64,000 nucleotides of DNA. It comes from Mantis religiosa (lineage: Eukaryota; Arthropoda; Insecta; Mantodea; Mantidae). A program made the position numbers and the translations under genes. Below are positions 22,327-33,700 of this stretch, one piece after another; positions within the stretch are counted from its first letter, which is position 1; each line of letters begins with the position of its first letter. The notes under the pieces are model-generated. The model searched no databases and had not been told where the DNA came from. It saw only the letters and a program-made list of their open reading frames with translations. Location: the NCBI GenBank assembly GCA_030765055.1, contig CM060947.1, positions 59,670,235 through 59,734,234 on the forward strand, in the 5' to 3' direction.

Positions 22327-25300
22327 TGTAGACCGATTTTTAAACCTATCTCCATAGTTCCAATGGCTATCCTTCAATGGAACATGCGGGGTTTAAGAAC
22401 ACATCGACCAGAGCTGGAACTTTTGCTCAGTAAGCATAACCCCTTGGTGGTATGCTTACAAGAGACTAAGCTACGACCGCAAGACAAGTTTAAAATCCGA
22501 CGCTACACACCACTGCGGTGTGATATTGACACAGAAGAGGGCATTCCTGCTCACGGGGGCACTATGATGCTCCTCAGGGATGACATATTTGTAGACCCGG
22601 TACAGCTGCAATCTGATATACAATCTGTAGCTGTAAGGATTAAGCTGCGAACCACGGAATTTTGCATTTGCAATGTATATCTCCCGCCATCAGATGACCT
22701 CTCGTTAATTGACCTTGAAGATCTGGTTTCCCAACTTTCAACACCATTTGTAATAGTTGGAGACTTTAATGCCCATCACCCACTATGGGGTTCAACTCGG
22801 GCATGTTCGAGAGGCCACCTCATTGCAAAATTCTTGGAGAGCAATAACTTGGTTCTCCTGAATTCCGGAGAGCCAACGTTCCTCTCAGACGCTTATGACA
22901 CCTATTCGCACATCGATTTGGCAGTATGTTCATCCCAGTTAGCAGTTTCATTGCAGTGGAATGTCATCTCTGATTTATATTCCAGCGACCACTTCCCATG
23001 TCTTCTTAGTCTCTTAGCACACGATGTGTCTACCTCACGTAACCCTAGATGGCGCTTTGATCGTGCCAACTGGAACCTTTACACCCAGTTGGCTGTCTTT
23101 GATTACAATGAGCACGATTCTGTGAATGATCTAGTCGATCATCTCACAGAGACAATTCTTTCCGCTGCAGAAGAGTCGATTCCACGTTCGGCCACCCAAC
23201 CTGGTCGACTTCCTGTCCCGTGGTGGAACAACGACTGCCGGAATGCTATTCGTGCTCGTAGACGTGCTCTACGGGTATTTCAACGACACCCTACCCAAAG
23301 TAATCTAATTGAGTACAAGAAAGCGCGTGCGCAGTCAAGGCAAATAATTAAGGATAGCAAAAAGATCTCATGGAACAACTCTGTCTCATCTTTTAACAGA
23401 TGGACACCATCATCTGTTGTATGGGATAGGTTAAGGCGCGTGGCCGGAAAATCAACCCACTTGCCAATCGCTGGTCTGAAAACACCTGCAGGAGTTGCTG
23501 TTGATCCGTTTGTCGTGGCTAACACCTTCGGCTGTGCTTTCGCTCAGGTGTCTAGCTCAAGTAATTATGCTCCTGAGTTTATCTCAATTAAGACTCAGGT
23601 AGAATCTCAAGGTTTCGTGTTTAGTTCCAGAAACCTTGAAGATTATAACCGCCTCTTCACCTTGGCGGAGTTAGAACACGCTCTTTCATCATCGCGACTG
23701 ACAGCACCAGGACCGGACGGAATCCACGTTCAAATGTTACAACATCTCTCACCTGAAGGTAAGGTATACCTGCTCGAGGTCTTTAACCGTGTTTGGGTTG
23801 ATGCCACGTTTCCGGACAAGTGGCGAGAAGCCACCATTATACCTATCTTGAAAGCTGGCAAGGACCGCCACCTCCCTTCTAGCTACCGTCCTATTTCCCT
23901 CACCAGTTGCGTCTGCAAGGTGATGGAACGCATGATAAATGGGCGGTTGGTATGGTGGCTGGAGACGCACAACCTACTGAATAATATCCAGTGCGGTTTT
24001 CGACGACGCCGTTCAACAGTGGATCATCTTGTGTCCATGTCGACACAGATTATGAACGGATTTCTTAAAAACTGTCAAACAGTCGGAATATTTTTTGACC
24101 TCGAAAAGGCTTATGATACGTGTTGGCGTGCAGGGTTGCTACGTACTCTGCACGCCTGGAATATACGTGGACGCCTACCACTCTTCCTTCAGGAATTCTT
24201 GAAGGACCGCGTTTTCCGAGTAAGGGTTGGCTCGGTTCTTTCGAACCTTTTCGTTCAAGAGAACGGTGTACCACAGGGATCGGTGCTAAGTGTTACGTTG
24301 TTTGCTATTGCGATTAATTCTATCTCGAAATGTGTACCTCCGGGTGTCTCGTCATGCCTATTTGTAGACGACTTTGCCGTCTACTGCACATCTCAGCGCA
24401 CATCGTTTATAGAGCGCCGTCTCCAGACCACCTTGGACAACCTTAAGGTTTGGAGTTTAAAGAACGGCTTCCGATTCTCTGCTGAGAAAACCATCTGTGT
24501 TAACTTCTGGCGTCAGCGGAGTCGACTACCTCCAAGGCTCCGGCTAGGCGCTGATCTACTACCATTTGCAGATGAGACGAGGTTCCTTGGATTGATATTT
24601 GATAGAAAACTTAGTTGGTCGTCGCATATAGCACAACTGAAAGCACGATGTGACCGATCTTTAAATATCTTGCGGGTACTAAGTGGAAAATCGTGGGGAG
24701 CTGATCGTACAGTGTTATTGCGACTGTATCGCACAGTCATCCGTTCCAAATTAGATTATGGTAGTATCATTTATGGCTCAGCACGACCATCTGTGCTGAA
24801 GAGATTAGACACAGTCCATAATTGTGGCATACGTGTAGCAGTTGGGGCATTTCCAACGAGCCGAGTTATAAGCCTGTATGCTGAGTCTGCAGAACCTCCT
24901 CTGCAGTACAGGCGCAACATGTTATTAGCAAATTATGGCTGTGGACTTAATTGCATGCCCACACATCCAACGTTTACGCCGTTCTTTAACACCTTCATGG
25001 ACGTGCGTTATAGGAACACTACTATAAAACCAAAGCCACCTGGTTTTCGTTTCCGGGAGCTCCTTAGACGTCTTAATAGCGAAATGCCTAAGATGTATCC
25101 TAGGGCCCCCCAGGGGCCTACTTCGGTAGGTACGGGTTTGGCGAACCCGGGGTCCCGAGCCAACAGTCTCCCTCGTGTGGGCTCCTCTTCGTGGCTGAGG
25201 GAGACGGTCAACAGGCCCACCCACGTGTAGGCCGTGCGTGGAGACCCGTGTCGGTGGAAAGGTTCGTCCTGGTGGTTGAGGGATGCGTATCTGAGCTCGT

Positions 25301-25558
25301 AACAGTATTTTTCTGAATTCGGGGAGGGTACGCATTACTAATACACTACTTTGGCTTCTGCTTCGCCTAAACGGGAGGTTAGGGACTAACCCACCCCTAA
25401 TCAATCGGCCAGGACTAGGTATTGTACCGACCTCCAGGGTGAGTGGGACGGCGAGCTCGCTATATCCCCTGTGTAGCCCTGTCATCCCAGTGGGATGACC
25501 CCTTGTTGGGCTCCGTGGTGGGTGGGGAGCACTGGGGGATGAAACCTAGCCCATTTTT

Positions 25559-26971
25559 ATGGCCAAAACTAACAACAATAATAAATTATTTAAGAAAGAT
25601 GGAAAAGAAGTAGTGGAGTCTAGTGGTCCTCGCTACTTAGTTGTAACAAGAAAGGAGGAAGGCAAGAACTTTTTGACAGTGAACCCGTTTATCATCCAGA
25701 AGGGCTTAGATAAAATTGCCGGTCCAGTCAAGTCCTGTACTCGCTCCAGAAACGGCACGCTCCTTGTGGAAGCGCACTCGTTTTCCCAGGCAGCAACGTT
25801 ATTAAAAGCCACGTTATTGGGCAGCTATCCCGTCACAATTGCGGTGCACAAGACCCTGAACTCTTCCCGCGGGGTCGTCACCACTCGTGCGTTGGACGGG
25901 ATGTCAAATGAGGAAATCAAGGAGAACCTACAAGACCAGGGTGTCACCGCTGTATACCGAGTACAACGCAGAGAACGAGGGGAGTTGGTGCCTACCCGTA
26001 CCGTGTTCCTGACCTTTGATCGGGTAGACCTCCCGCAAAGGCTTAGGGCAGGGTATGAGACCATGGAGGTTAGGCCATATATACCCAACCCCCTCAGATG
26101 TTTCAAATGTCAACACTTCGGTCATACAAGTGAATTTTGTAAGGGTGTGCCAACATGTGTTGAGTGTGGTCAGCCTAAACACGAGGATGCCTGCACATCC
26201 CCGGTAAAATGTGTCAACTGTGCTGGTGAACATCCATCCAGCCACAGAGAGTGCCCACGTTTCCTAGAGGAAAAGGAGATACAGGCGATCCGAGTAACGG
26301 AGAAGTTATCCTTCTCGGATGCCCGTAAACTCTTACGTACTCGTCAACCCTCGGTCCCAAGATCTGCTACTTACAGCTCCATAGCTGCTAAGGTGGCACC
26401 GAGGAAAGAAGTCGCTATTCAGACCAGCGATTGTGAGGCTACTATAACCGATAAAGTCCTTACCGCCACACCTGCACAAAAGACCAAGACATCCAAGCCG
26501 GCTCCTCTCTCACCTCAATCGCCGAGGGAGGAGTCCGCACCGTCCCCACCTAAGCCGTCAACCTCATCGACCGTCAAGCCTGTTATAGTGTACGATGCAC
26601 CGCCCAAAAAGTTTAAGACCACTTACACAAAATCAGACTTCCTCAAGGTCACTAACAAAGGCACCGGCAAGAAAAAAAGCTCTAGGGCATCTAGAAGTTC
26701 ATCTTCTGATGGGTCTTCTGGTGAAGAAACGGATCGACAACTATCATCATCGTTGATCTCTGTGTCCAACCGGTTTGAGGTTCTCGAACCTAAGTTTTCT
26801 ATAGGGAAAGGGGCCTCATCCGTGGAAGAAATGGACCAGGAAGACACGGACCACACTGCTAGAATGGCAATGAAAAAGCGCCAGGACAAACCCGACGAAA
26901 AGGAAACAGGTGTTAGCCCTACACCGAAGAAAAAGGGTAAGCTGATTCGGCCACCGTTAAAGTCGTCTTAA
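25559..26971 (+). CDS. A4 ORF1, gag-like zinc-knuckle protein, intact
   Basis: 470 codons. It has the same domain order as A3 ORF1: N-terminal domain (residues about 20-165), three knuckles (CFKCQHFGHTSEFC, CVECGQPKHEDAC, CVNCAGEH...C), then a disordered-looking Ser/Pro tail with two basic patches (GKKKSSRASR and KKKGKLIRPP). It is one codon shorter than A3 ORF1 because one Thr in the QKTTKTSK run is missing. The expected role is binding element RNA. The stop TAA overlaps an ATG-TAG (TAATGTAG), and ORF2 begins 36 nt later in the same frame. Confidence 0.92.
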   Translation: MAKTNNNNKLFKKDGKEVVESSGPRYLVVTRKEEGKNFLTVNPFIIQKGLDKIAGPVKSCTRSRNGTLLVEAHSFSQAATLLKATLLGSYPVTIAVHKTLNSSRGVVTTRALDGMSNEEIKENLQDQGVTAVYRVQRRERGELVPTRTVFLTFDRVDLPQRLRAGYETMEVRPYIPNPLRCFKCQHFGHTSEFCKGVPTCVECGQPKHEDACTSPVKCVNCAGEHPSSHRECPRFLEEKEIQAIRVTEKLSFSDARKLLRTRQPSVPRSATYSSIAAKVAPRKEVAIQTSDCEATITDKVLTATPAQKTKTSKPAPLSPQSPREESAPSPPKPSTSSTVKPVIVYDAPPKKFKTTYTKSDFLKVTNKGTGKKKSSRASRSSSSDGSSGEETDRQLSSSLISVSNRFEVLEPKFSIGKGASSVEEMDQEDTDHTARMAMKKRQDKPDEKETGVSPTPKKKGKLIRPPLKSS

Positions 26972-27007
26972 TGTAGACCGATTTTTAAACCTATCTCCAT
27001 AGTTCCA

Positions 27008-30000
27008 ATGGCTATCCTTCAATGGAACATGCGGGGTTTAAGAACACATCGACCAGAGCTGGAACTTTTGCTCAGTAAGCATAACCCCTTGGTGGTATGC
27101 TTACAAGAGACTAAGCTACGACCGCAAGACAAGTTTAAAATCCGACGCTACACACCACTGCGGTGTGATATTGACACAGAAGACGGCATTCCTGCTCACG
27201 GGGGCACTATGATGCTCCTCAGGGATGACATATTTGTAGACCCGGTACAGCTGCAATCTGATATACAATCTGTAGCTGTAAGGATTAAGCTGCGAACCAT
27301 GGAATTTTGCGTTTGCAATGTATATCTCCCGCCATCGGATGACCTCTCGTTAATTGACCTTGAAGATCTGGTTTCCCAACTTTCAACACCATTTCTAATA
27401 GTTGGAGACTTTAATGCCCATCACCCACTATGGGGTTCAACTCGGGCATGTTCGAGAGGCCACCTCATTGCAAAATTCTTGGTGAGCAATAACTTGGTTC
27501 TCCTGAATTCCGGAGAGCCAACGTTCCTCTCAGACGCTTATGACACCTATTCGCACATCGATTTGGCAGTATGTTCATCCCAGTTAGTTTCATTGCAGTG
27601 GAATGTCATCTCTGATTTACATTCCAGCGACCACTTCCCATGTCTTCTTAGTCTCTTAGCACACGATGTGTCTACCTCACGTAACCCTAGATGGCGCTTT
27701 GATCGTGCCAACTGGAACCTTTACACCCAGTTGGCTGTCTTTGATTACAATGAGCACGATTCTGTGAATGATCTAGTCGATCATCTCACAGAGACAATTC
27801 TTTCCGCTGCAGAAGAGTCGATTCCACGTTCGGCCACCCAACCTGGTCGACTTCCTGTCCCGTGGTGGAACAACGACTGCCGGAATGCTATTCGTGCTCG
27901 TAGACGTGCTCTACGGGTATTTCAACGACACCCTACCCAAAGTAATCTAATTGAGTACAAGAAAGCGCGTGCGCAGTCAAGGCAAATAATTAAGGATAGC
28001 AAAAAGATCTCATGGAACAACTTTGTCTCATCTTTTAACAGATGGACACCATCATCTGTTGTATGGGATAGGTTAAGGCGCGTGGCCGGAAAATCAACCC
28101 ACTTGCCAATCGCTGGTCTGAAAACACCTGCAGGAGTTGTTGTTGATCCGTTTGTCGTGGCTAACACCTTCGGCTGTGCTTTCGCTCAGGTGTCTAGCTC
28201 AAGTAATTATGCTCCTGAGTTTATCTCAATTAAGACTCAGGTACAATCTCAAGGTTTCGTGTTTAGTTCCAGAAACCTTGAAGATTATAACCGCCTCTTC
28301 ACCTTGGCGGAGTTAGAACACGCTCTTTCATCATCGCGACTGACAGCACCAGGACCGGACGGAATCCACGTTCAAATGTTACAACATCTCTCACCTGAAG
28401 GTAAGGTATACCTGCTCGAGGTCTATAACCGTGTTTGGGTTGATGCCACGTTTCCGGACAAGTGGCGAGAAGCCACCATTATACCTATCTTGAAAGCTGG
28501 CAAGGACCGCCACCTCCCTTCTAGCTACCGTCCTATTTCCCTCACCAGTTGCGTCTGCAAGGTGATGGAACGCATGATAAATGGGCGGTTGGTATGGTGG
28601 CTGGAAACGCACAACCTACTGGATAATATCCAGTGCGGTTTTCGACGACGCCGTTCAACAGTGGATCATCTTGTGTCCATGTCGACACAGATTATGAACG
28701 GCTTTCTTAAAAACTGTCAAACAGTCGGAATATTTTTTGACCTCGAAAAGGCTTATGATACGTGTTGGCGTGCAGGGTTGCTACGTACTCTGCACGCCTG
28801 GAATATACGTGGACGCCTACCACTCTTCCTTCAGGAATTCTTGAAGGACCGCGTTTTCCGAGTAAGGGTTGGCTCGGTTCTTTCGAACCTTTTCGTTCAA
28901 GAGAACGGTGTACCACAGGGATCGGTGCCAAGTGTTACGTTGTTTGCTATTGCGATTAATTCTATCTCGAAATGTGTACCTCCGGGTGTCTCGTCATGCC
29001 TATTTGTAGACGACTTTGCCGTCTACTGCACATCTCAGCGCACATCGTTTATAGAGCGCCGTCTCCAGACCACCTTGGACAACCTTAAGGTTTGGCGTTT
29101 AAAGAACGGCTTCCGATTCTCTGCTGAGAAAACCATCTGTGTTAACTTCTGGCGTCAGCGGAGTCGACTACCTCCAAGGCTCCGGCTAGGCGCTGATCTA
29201 CTACCATTTGCAGATGACACGAGGTTCCTTGGATTGATATTTGATAGAAAACTTAGTTGGTCGTCGCATATAGCACAACTGAAAGCACGATGTGACCGAT
29301 CTTTAAATATCTTGCGGGTACTAAGTGGAAACTCGTGGGGAGCGGATCGTACAGTGTTATTGCGACTGTATCGCACAGTCATCCGTTCCAAATTAGATTA
29401 TGGTAGTATCGTTTATGGCTCAGCACGACCATCTGTGCTGAAGAGATTAGACACAGTCCATAATTGTGGCATACGTATAGCAGTTGGGGCATTTCCAACG
29501 AGCCGAGTTATAAGCCTGTATGCTGAGTCTGCAGAACCTCCTCTGCAGTACAGGCGCAACATGCTATTAGCAAATTATGGCTGTGGACTTAATTGCATGC
29601 CCACACATCCAACGTTTACGCCGTTCTTTAACACCTTCATGGACGTGCGTTATAGGAACACTACTATAAAACCAAAGCCACCTGGTTTTCGTTTCCGGGA
29701 GCTCCTTAGACGTCTTAATAGCGAAATGCCTAAGATGTATCCTAGGGGGGAGAGGACATACCCTCCTTGGTTGTGCAGAGCACCCCACGTTGATCTGGGC
29801 ATGACCACACACGATAAATCTACCATGTCTATGTCTAGTATCCGCACATGCTTTTTAGAATTTTTATCGCGATATCAGGACCATATTAAAATTTACACCG
29901 ACGGGTCCAAGAATTCAGATGGTGTTGGTTGTGCTTACGTGTGTGGAACCGAACCCTATACATTCGGATTCCACACTAGCACTTCCATTTTTACCGCAGA

Positions 30001-30688
30001 GCTCTATGCAATATACCGGGCCATTTTACACGTACGTCGACGAAAGTTGGGGAACTGCTTAATCCTGAGTGATTCCCTCAGTGCACTTCAAAGCCTACGG
30101 CAGCTGTACAACTACCACCCCATTGTGCAGCGGATACAGGATGCCCTCCACGTTTTACACGCTTCTGGCGTGAGCGTGGTGTGTGCATGGATTCCTGGTC
30201 ACGTAGGCTTGCGGGGGAATGAAATGGCGGATTCGGCAGCCAAGAAGGCTACCATGAAGCCCAGAGTTCGACTACCATGTGTGACATCGGAAGATTTTAG
30301 GGCGGTATTACGGAGAGCTGTGCTAACCTGCTGGCAGGAAGAGTGGTCCGCTCTCCGCAATAATAAACTTAGATCTATTAAGTCACTTCCGATTCCCTGG
30401 GTTACCTCCTGTCGGTCATCTCGTCGCGAGGAGGTGACTTTGGCTCGGTTGCGCATTGGGCATTGTTATTTTAGCCACAGCTTTTTATTGAATAGAACCC
30501 CGGTTCCCGTTTGCCCACTGTGCAATGGTGACCTGACTGTCCGTCACTTGTTTTTAGATTGTTATAGCTTGGCACGTCTCCGCAGGTCTCTCCAGCTGCC
30601 GGCCAGCTTGGCGGATATCCTCGCGGATGACGAAATGGCAGTGGGCAAAGTTTTAGCATTTGTTTCAGCTGTGGATTTTAGAATTTAA
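27008..30688 (+). CDS. A4 ORF2: endonuclease, RT, RNase H, CCHC; intact
   Basis: 1226 codons. The endonuclease shows LQWNMRGL, LQETKL (about residue 34), GDFNAHHPLWGS (about 133) and SSDHFPCL (about 206). The RT shows YRPISLTSC (about 505), DLEKAYDTCWR (about 579), GVPQGSV (about 636) and FVDDFAVYC (about 667). The RNase H shows YTDGSKNSDG (about 962), AELYAI, SDSLSAL and WIPGHVGLRGNEMAD (about 1060). A terminal cluster CPLCNGDLTVRHLFLDC lies near 1169. It differs from A5 by loss of one Ala in SSQLVSLQWN and by QGSVPSVTLF, a Leu-to-Pro next to the RT motif that might weaken activity. All named catalytic residues are present. Confidence 0.93.
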   Translation: MAILQWNMRGLRTHRPELELLLSKHNPLVVCLQETKLRPQDKFKIRRYTPLRCDIDTEDGIPAHGGTMMLLRDDIFVDPVQLQSDIQSVAVRIKLRTMEFCVCNVYLPPSDDLSLIDLEDLVSQLSTPFLIVGDFNAHHPLWGSTRACSRGHLIAKFLVSNNLVLLNSGEPTFLSDAYDTYSHIDLAVCSSQLVSLQWNVISDLHSSDHFPCLLSLLAHDVSTSRNPRWRFDRANWNLYTQLAVFDYNEHDSVNDLVDHLTETILSAAEESIPRSATQPGRLPVPWWNNDCRNAIRARRRALRVFQRHPTQSNLIEYKKARAQSRQIIKDSKKISWNNFVSSFNRWTPSSVVWDRLRRVAGKSTHLPIAGLKTPAGVVVDPFVVANTFGCAFAQVSSSSNYAPEFISIKTQVQSQGFVFSSRNLEDYNRLFTLAELEHALSSSRLTAPGPDGIHVQMLQHLSPEGKVYLLEVYNRVWVDATFPDKWREATIIPILKAGKDRHLPSSYRPISLTSCVCKVMERMINGRLVWWLETHNLLDNIQCGFRRRRSTVDHLVSMSTQIMNGFLKNCQTVGIFFDLEKAYDTCWRAGLLRTLHAWNIRGRLPLFLQEFLKDRVFRVRVGSVLSNLFVQENGVPQGSVPSVTLFAIAINSISKCVPPGVSSCLFVDDFAVYCTSQRTSFIERRLQTTLDNLKVWRLKNGFRFSAEKTICVNFWRQRSRLPPRLRLGADLLPFADDTRFLGLIFDRKLSWSSHIAQLKARCDRSLNILRVLSGNSWGADRTVLLRLYRTVIRSKLDYGSIVYGSARPSVLKRLDTVHNCGIRIAVGAFPTSRVISLYAESAEPPLQYRRNMLLANYGCGLNCMPTHPTFTPFFNTFMDVRYRNTTIKPKPPGFRFRELLRRLNSEMPKMYPRGERTYPPWLCRAPHVDLGMTTHDKSTMSMSSIRTCFLEFLSRYQDHIKIYTDGSKNSDGVGCAYVCGTEPYTFGFHTSTSIFTAELYAIYRAILHVRRRKLGNCLILSDSLSALQSLRQLYNYHPIVQRIQDALHVLHASGVSVVCAWIPGHVGLRGNEMADSAAKKATMKPRVRLPCVTSEDFRAVLRRAVLTCWQEEWSALRNNKLRSIKSLPIPWVTSCRSSRREEVTLARLRIGHCYFSHSFLLNRTPVPVCPLCNGDLTVRHLFLDCYSLARLRRSLQLPASLADILADDEMAVGKVLAFVSAVDFRI

Positions 30689-30720
30689 CCTCAAGTATCT
30701 TTTTTTGTTGTTTTATTTTA

Positions 30721-30721
<1 letters not shown>

Positions 30722-30782
<61 letters not shown>
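30722..30782. repeat. (TA)n microsatellite in A4 3' UTR
   Basis: About 30 uninterrupted TA units. Sister copies have only 3-5 TA units at this place (for example 31903-31910), so it expanded within A4. Confidence 0.95.
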
Positions 30783-30786
<4 letters not shown>

Positions 30787-33700
30787 AGTTTCAACAGGTT
30801 TATAGATAATATATATTTTTAGAATTCTTTATATCTGGCTTTTGCCATGACTTGTTTTTTAAAGGGCGCTGATGACCGCCGTAGTTGAGCGCCCCTATAC
30901 ACATCATCATCATCATCTGTATCCTAGGGGGGAGAGGACATACCCTCCTTGGTTGTGCAGAGCACCCCACGTTGATCTGGGCATGACCACACACGATAAA
31001 TCTACCATGTCTATGTCTAGTATCCGTACATGCTTTTTAGAATTTTTATCGCGATATCAGGACCATATTAAAATTTACACCGACGGGTCCAAGAATTCAG
31101 ATGGTGTTGGTTGTGCTTACGTGTGTGGAACCGAACCCTATACATTCGGATTCCACACTAGCACTTCCATTTTTACCGCAGAGCTCTATGCAATATACCG
31201 GGCCATTTTACACGTACGTCGACGAAAGTTGGGGAACTGCTTAATCCTGAGTGATTCCCTCAGTGCACTTCAAAGCCTACGGCAGCTGTACAACTACCAC
31301 CCCATTGTGCAGCGGATACAGGATGCCCTCCACGTTTTACACGCTTCTGGCGTGAGCGTGGTGTGTGCATGGATTCCTGGTCACGTAGGCTTGCGGGGGA
31401 ATGAAATGGCGGATGCGGCAGCCAAGACGGCTACCATGAAGCCCAGGGTTCGACTACCATGTGTGACATCGGAAGATTTTAGGGCGGTATTACGGAGAGC
31501 TGTGCTAACCTGCTGGCAGGAAGAGTGGTCCGCTCTCCGCAATAATAAACTTAGATCTATTAAAGAACTTCCGATTCCCTGGGTTACCTCCTGTCGGTCA
31601 TCTCGTCGCGAGGAGGTGACTTTGGCTCGGTTGCGCATTGGGCATTGTTATTTTAGCCACAGCTTTTTATTGAATAGAACCCCGGTTCCCGTTTGCCCAC
31701 TGTGCAATGGTGACCTGACTGTCCGTCACTTGTTTTTAGATTGTTATAGCTTGGCACGTCTCCGCAGGTCTCTCCAGCTGCCGGCCAGCTTGGCGGATAT
31801 CCTCGCGGATGACGAAATGGCAGTGGGCAAAGTTTTAGCATTTGTTTCAGCTGTGGATTTTAGAATTTAACCTCAAGTATCTTTTTTTGTTGTTTTATTT
31901 TAGTATATATATGTGTGCAGTTTTAACAGGTTTATAGATAATAATATATATTTTTAGAAATCTTTATATCTGGCTTTTGCCATGACTTGTTTTTTAAAGG
32001 GCGCTGATGACCGCCGTAGTTGAGCGCCCCTATACACATCATCATCATCATTCAACCGTACAGACTCCAGCCACCAAGCCATCAGCGGGTAACAGCCATC
32101 CCGTAGTAAATGCGAAAACCCGATCCCGGCCACCACACAGATCGCGAAGTCGCTCGCCTTCTATTAGATCCCGGTCTCGTTCTACGAGCCGTAGGAGTTC
32201 TGACTCCCGAACATCAGCGGAGTCACAGGAGGCTAACGATTTTCGGGTCGTAGGGCCCAAATCAGCCAAGGTCAAGAAAAAGGTTAAAACGGCCCGCTAA
32301 AAACTCTTTATGGAAATAATCCAGTGGAATGTCAATGGTTTTCGAGCTCGTGCTCAAGACCTACAACATTTAGTTTCTCAACGGTCACCATCAATTATTT
32401 GTCTCCAGGAAACCCACTTACATCCCAATCACTCGTTACACCTTCACTCTTTCTCAGCATTTAGAAGCGACTCTCTTGCAGGTGTGCGTGCAAGCGGTGG
32501 CGTTGCTACCTTAGTGGCGCCTAACATCTCAGCCGCCAGCGTTCCTCTCACCACACCATTGCAAGCTGTGGCCGTTCGGCTACAGCTGGAGAGCATCAGT
32601 TTTACCATATGCAACATGTACCTGCCGCCGCTCAGTATAGTTCCAGAGCGTGATCTTCAAACTCTATTGGCTCAGCTCCCCTCACCACTACTCCTTGTGG
32701 GAGATTTGAATGCCAAGCACACGCTCTGGGGATCAGACACTGATGGCGCCCGTGGATGCCTCCTGGTAGACGTCTTCAATAAGTCTGACCTGCTTCTGCT
32801 AAATACTGGTGACCCGACATTCCTATCATCCGCTTATGGTACACATTCCGTACTAGACCTTTCTTTCTGCAGTCCGTCATTAATACCACTACTTGAGTGG
32901 TAAGTACTCTCCGACCTCTTTGGCAGTGATCACTTCCCCATTAACATTCATTTTTCTGGCCGGCAATGTGTACGTTCTCGACATCCTCGCTGGATTATTT
33001 CCAAAGCTAATTGGGGAAAATTCCATTCCCTGATAAACCTTATCGATGATGGTTTCGACACCATCGATGAAATGGTCGAATACTTTACTTGCTCGATCCT
33101 GCTCGCAGCAGAATCCAGCATTCCTCGAGGTTCACCTACACCACGTCATATCCCTGTACCGTGGTGGTCCGAGGAATGCAGTTTGGCTGTCAAAGCACGC
33201 AAACGTGCCTTGCGCATTTTTCAGCGGCACCCGACGGAAGGGAACTTCGTCGCCTTCAAACGTTCTCGCGCTAGGGCACGCTTTATACTGCGCAACGCAA
33301 AACGTAAATCTTGGGAAGCCTATGTCTCTTCCCTTTCCCGGCGCAGTTCTAACCAACAAGTATGGTCAGCTGTTCGGCGGATGTATGGCAAGTATCGCCG
33401 GACGGTAATTCCCGGCCTTGCCATCAACGGTTCCATGTGCACCACCGAGCAGGACATAGCTGAAGCCCTAGCTACCACATTTGCTGCCACGAGCCAAACT
33501 GCCCGCTATGACGCTCTCTTCCTGCCTATTAAGGAAAAGGCGGAGCGGGTACCACTTAATTTTAATAGTGACTGCACCGAGCCGTACAACCAACCTTTTA
33601 CCGCAGCCGAGCTCGCCCATTCTCTGGCGTTAGCAAAGGATTCTTCTCCAGGTCCCGATGACGTACACCAACAGATGCTACTACATCTTCCATCTGAGGC

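Larger units (their letters stand above)
25106..30917 (+). mobile_element. A4: full-length, intact family A copy inside A3
   Basis: A 5812-bp copy flanked by TGTATCCTAGGG at 25094-25105 and 30918-30929. It starts with six C's and ends with hairpin 30864-30894 and (CAT)n. It is the closest relative of its host copy A3: the ORF1 genes differ at a handful of positions and the leaders look identical by eye. Both ORFs are open. It differs from siblings by a (TA)n expansion at 30722-30782 in the 3' UTR. It is the innermost level of a nest C > A2 > B1 > A3 > A4. Confidence 0.95.
22363..31870 (+). pseudogene. A3 ORF2, intact except for A4 insertion
   Basis: The N-terminal part 22363-25105 has endonuclease (GDFNAHHPLWGS), RT (DLEKAYDTCWR, GVPQGSVLS, FVDDFAVYC) and the linker to EMPKMYPR. 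A4 is inserted after a TGTATCCTAGGG target copy. The C-terminal part resumes at 30930 with GERTYPPWLCR, RNase H (YTDGSKNSDGVG, WIPGHVGLRGNEMADAAAK) and the Cys/His cluster CPLCNGDLTVRHLFLDC, ending TAA 31868-31870. Removing A4 and one target copy restores one frame of the family length. The gene was probably functional before A4 arrived. Confidence 0.9.
20456..32050 (+). mobile_element. A3: full-length family A copy split by A4
   Basis: A3 proper is 20456-25105 plus 30930-32050, about 5.8 kb. It is inserted in B1 ORF1 with the duplication TTCAACCGTA (20446-20455, 32051-32060). It has the complete 5' terminus (C-run, AGGGGCC) and the 3' hairpin 31999-32029 with CATCATCATCAT tail. Its ORF1 belongs to a second ORF1 type shared only with A4. 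Apart from the A4 insertion I see no lesion in either ORF. Confidence 0.92.
16846..32300 (+). pseudogene. B1 ORF1, split by B1b and A3
   Basis: ATG is at 16846. The first segment (to 17727) carries the N-terminal domain and three knuckles: CFQCQRFGHTKVTC, CEQCGLAKQEDPNC and CVNCGGSHPSSSRQC. The second segment is only 20414-20455. The third (32061-32300) is an Arg/Ser-rich tail with RSRSRSPSIRSRSRSTSRR, ending TAA 32298-32300. The RS-rich tail resembles an RNA-binding or phosphorylation-prone region, and families A and C have different tails. Without the insertions I see no stop in the joined frame. ORF2 starts 9 nt after the stop in the same frame. Confidence 0.85.

Noticed and set aside
20456..32050. 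A3 and A4 as a tandem duplication of the locus
   Set aside because: The 12-bp duplication TGTATCCTAGGG on both sides of A4, and the exact return of A3 ORF2 after it, show insertion.
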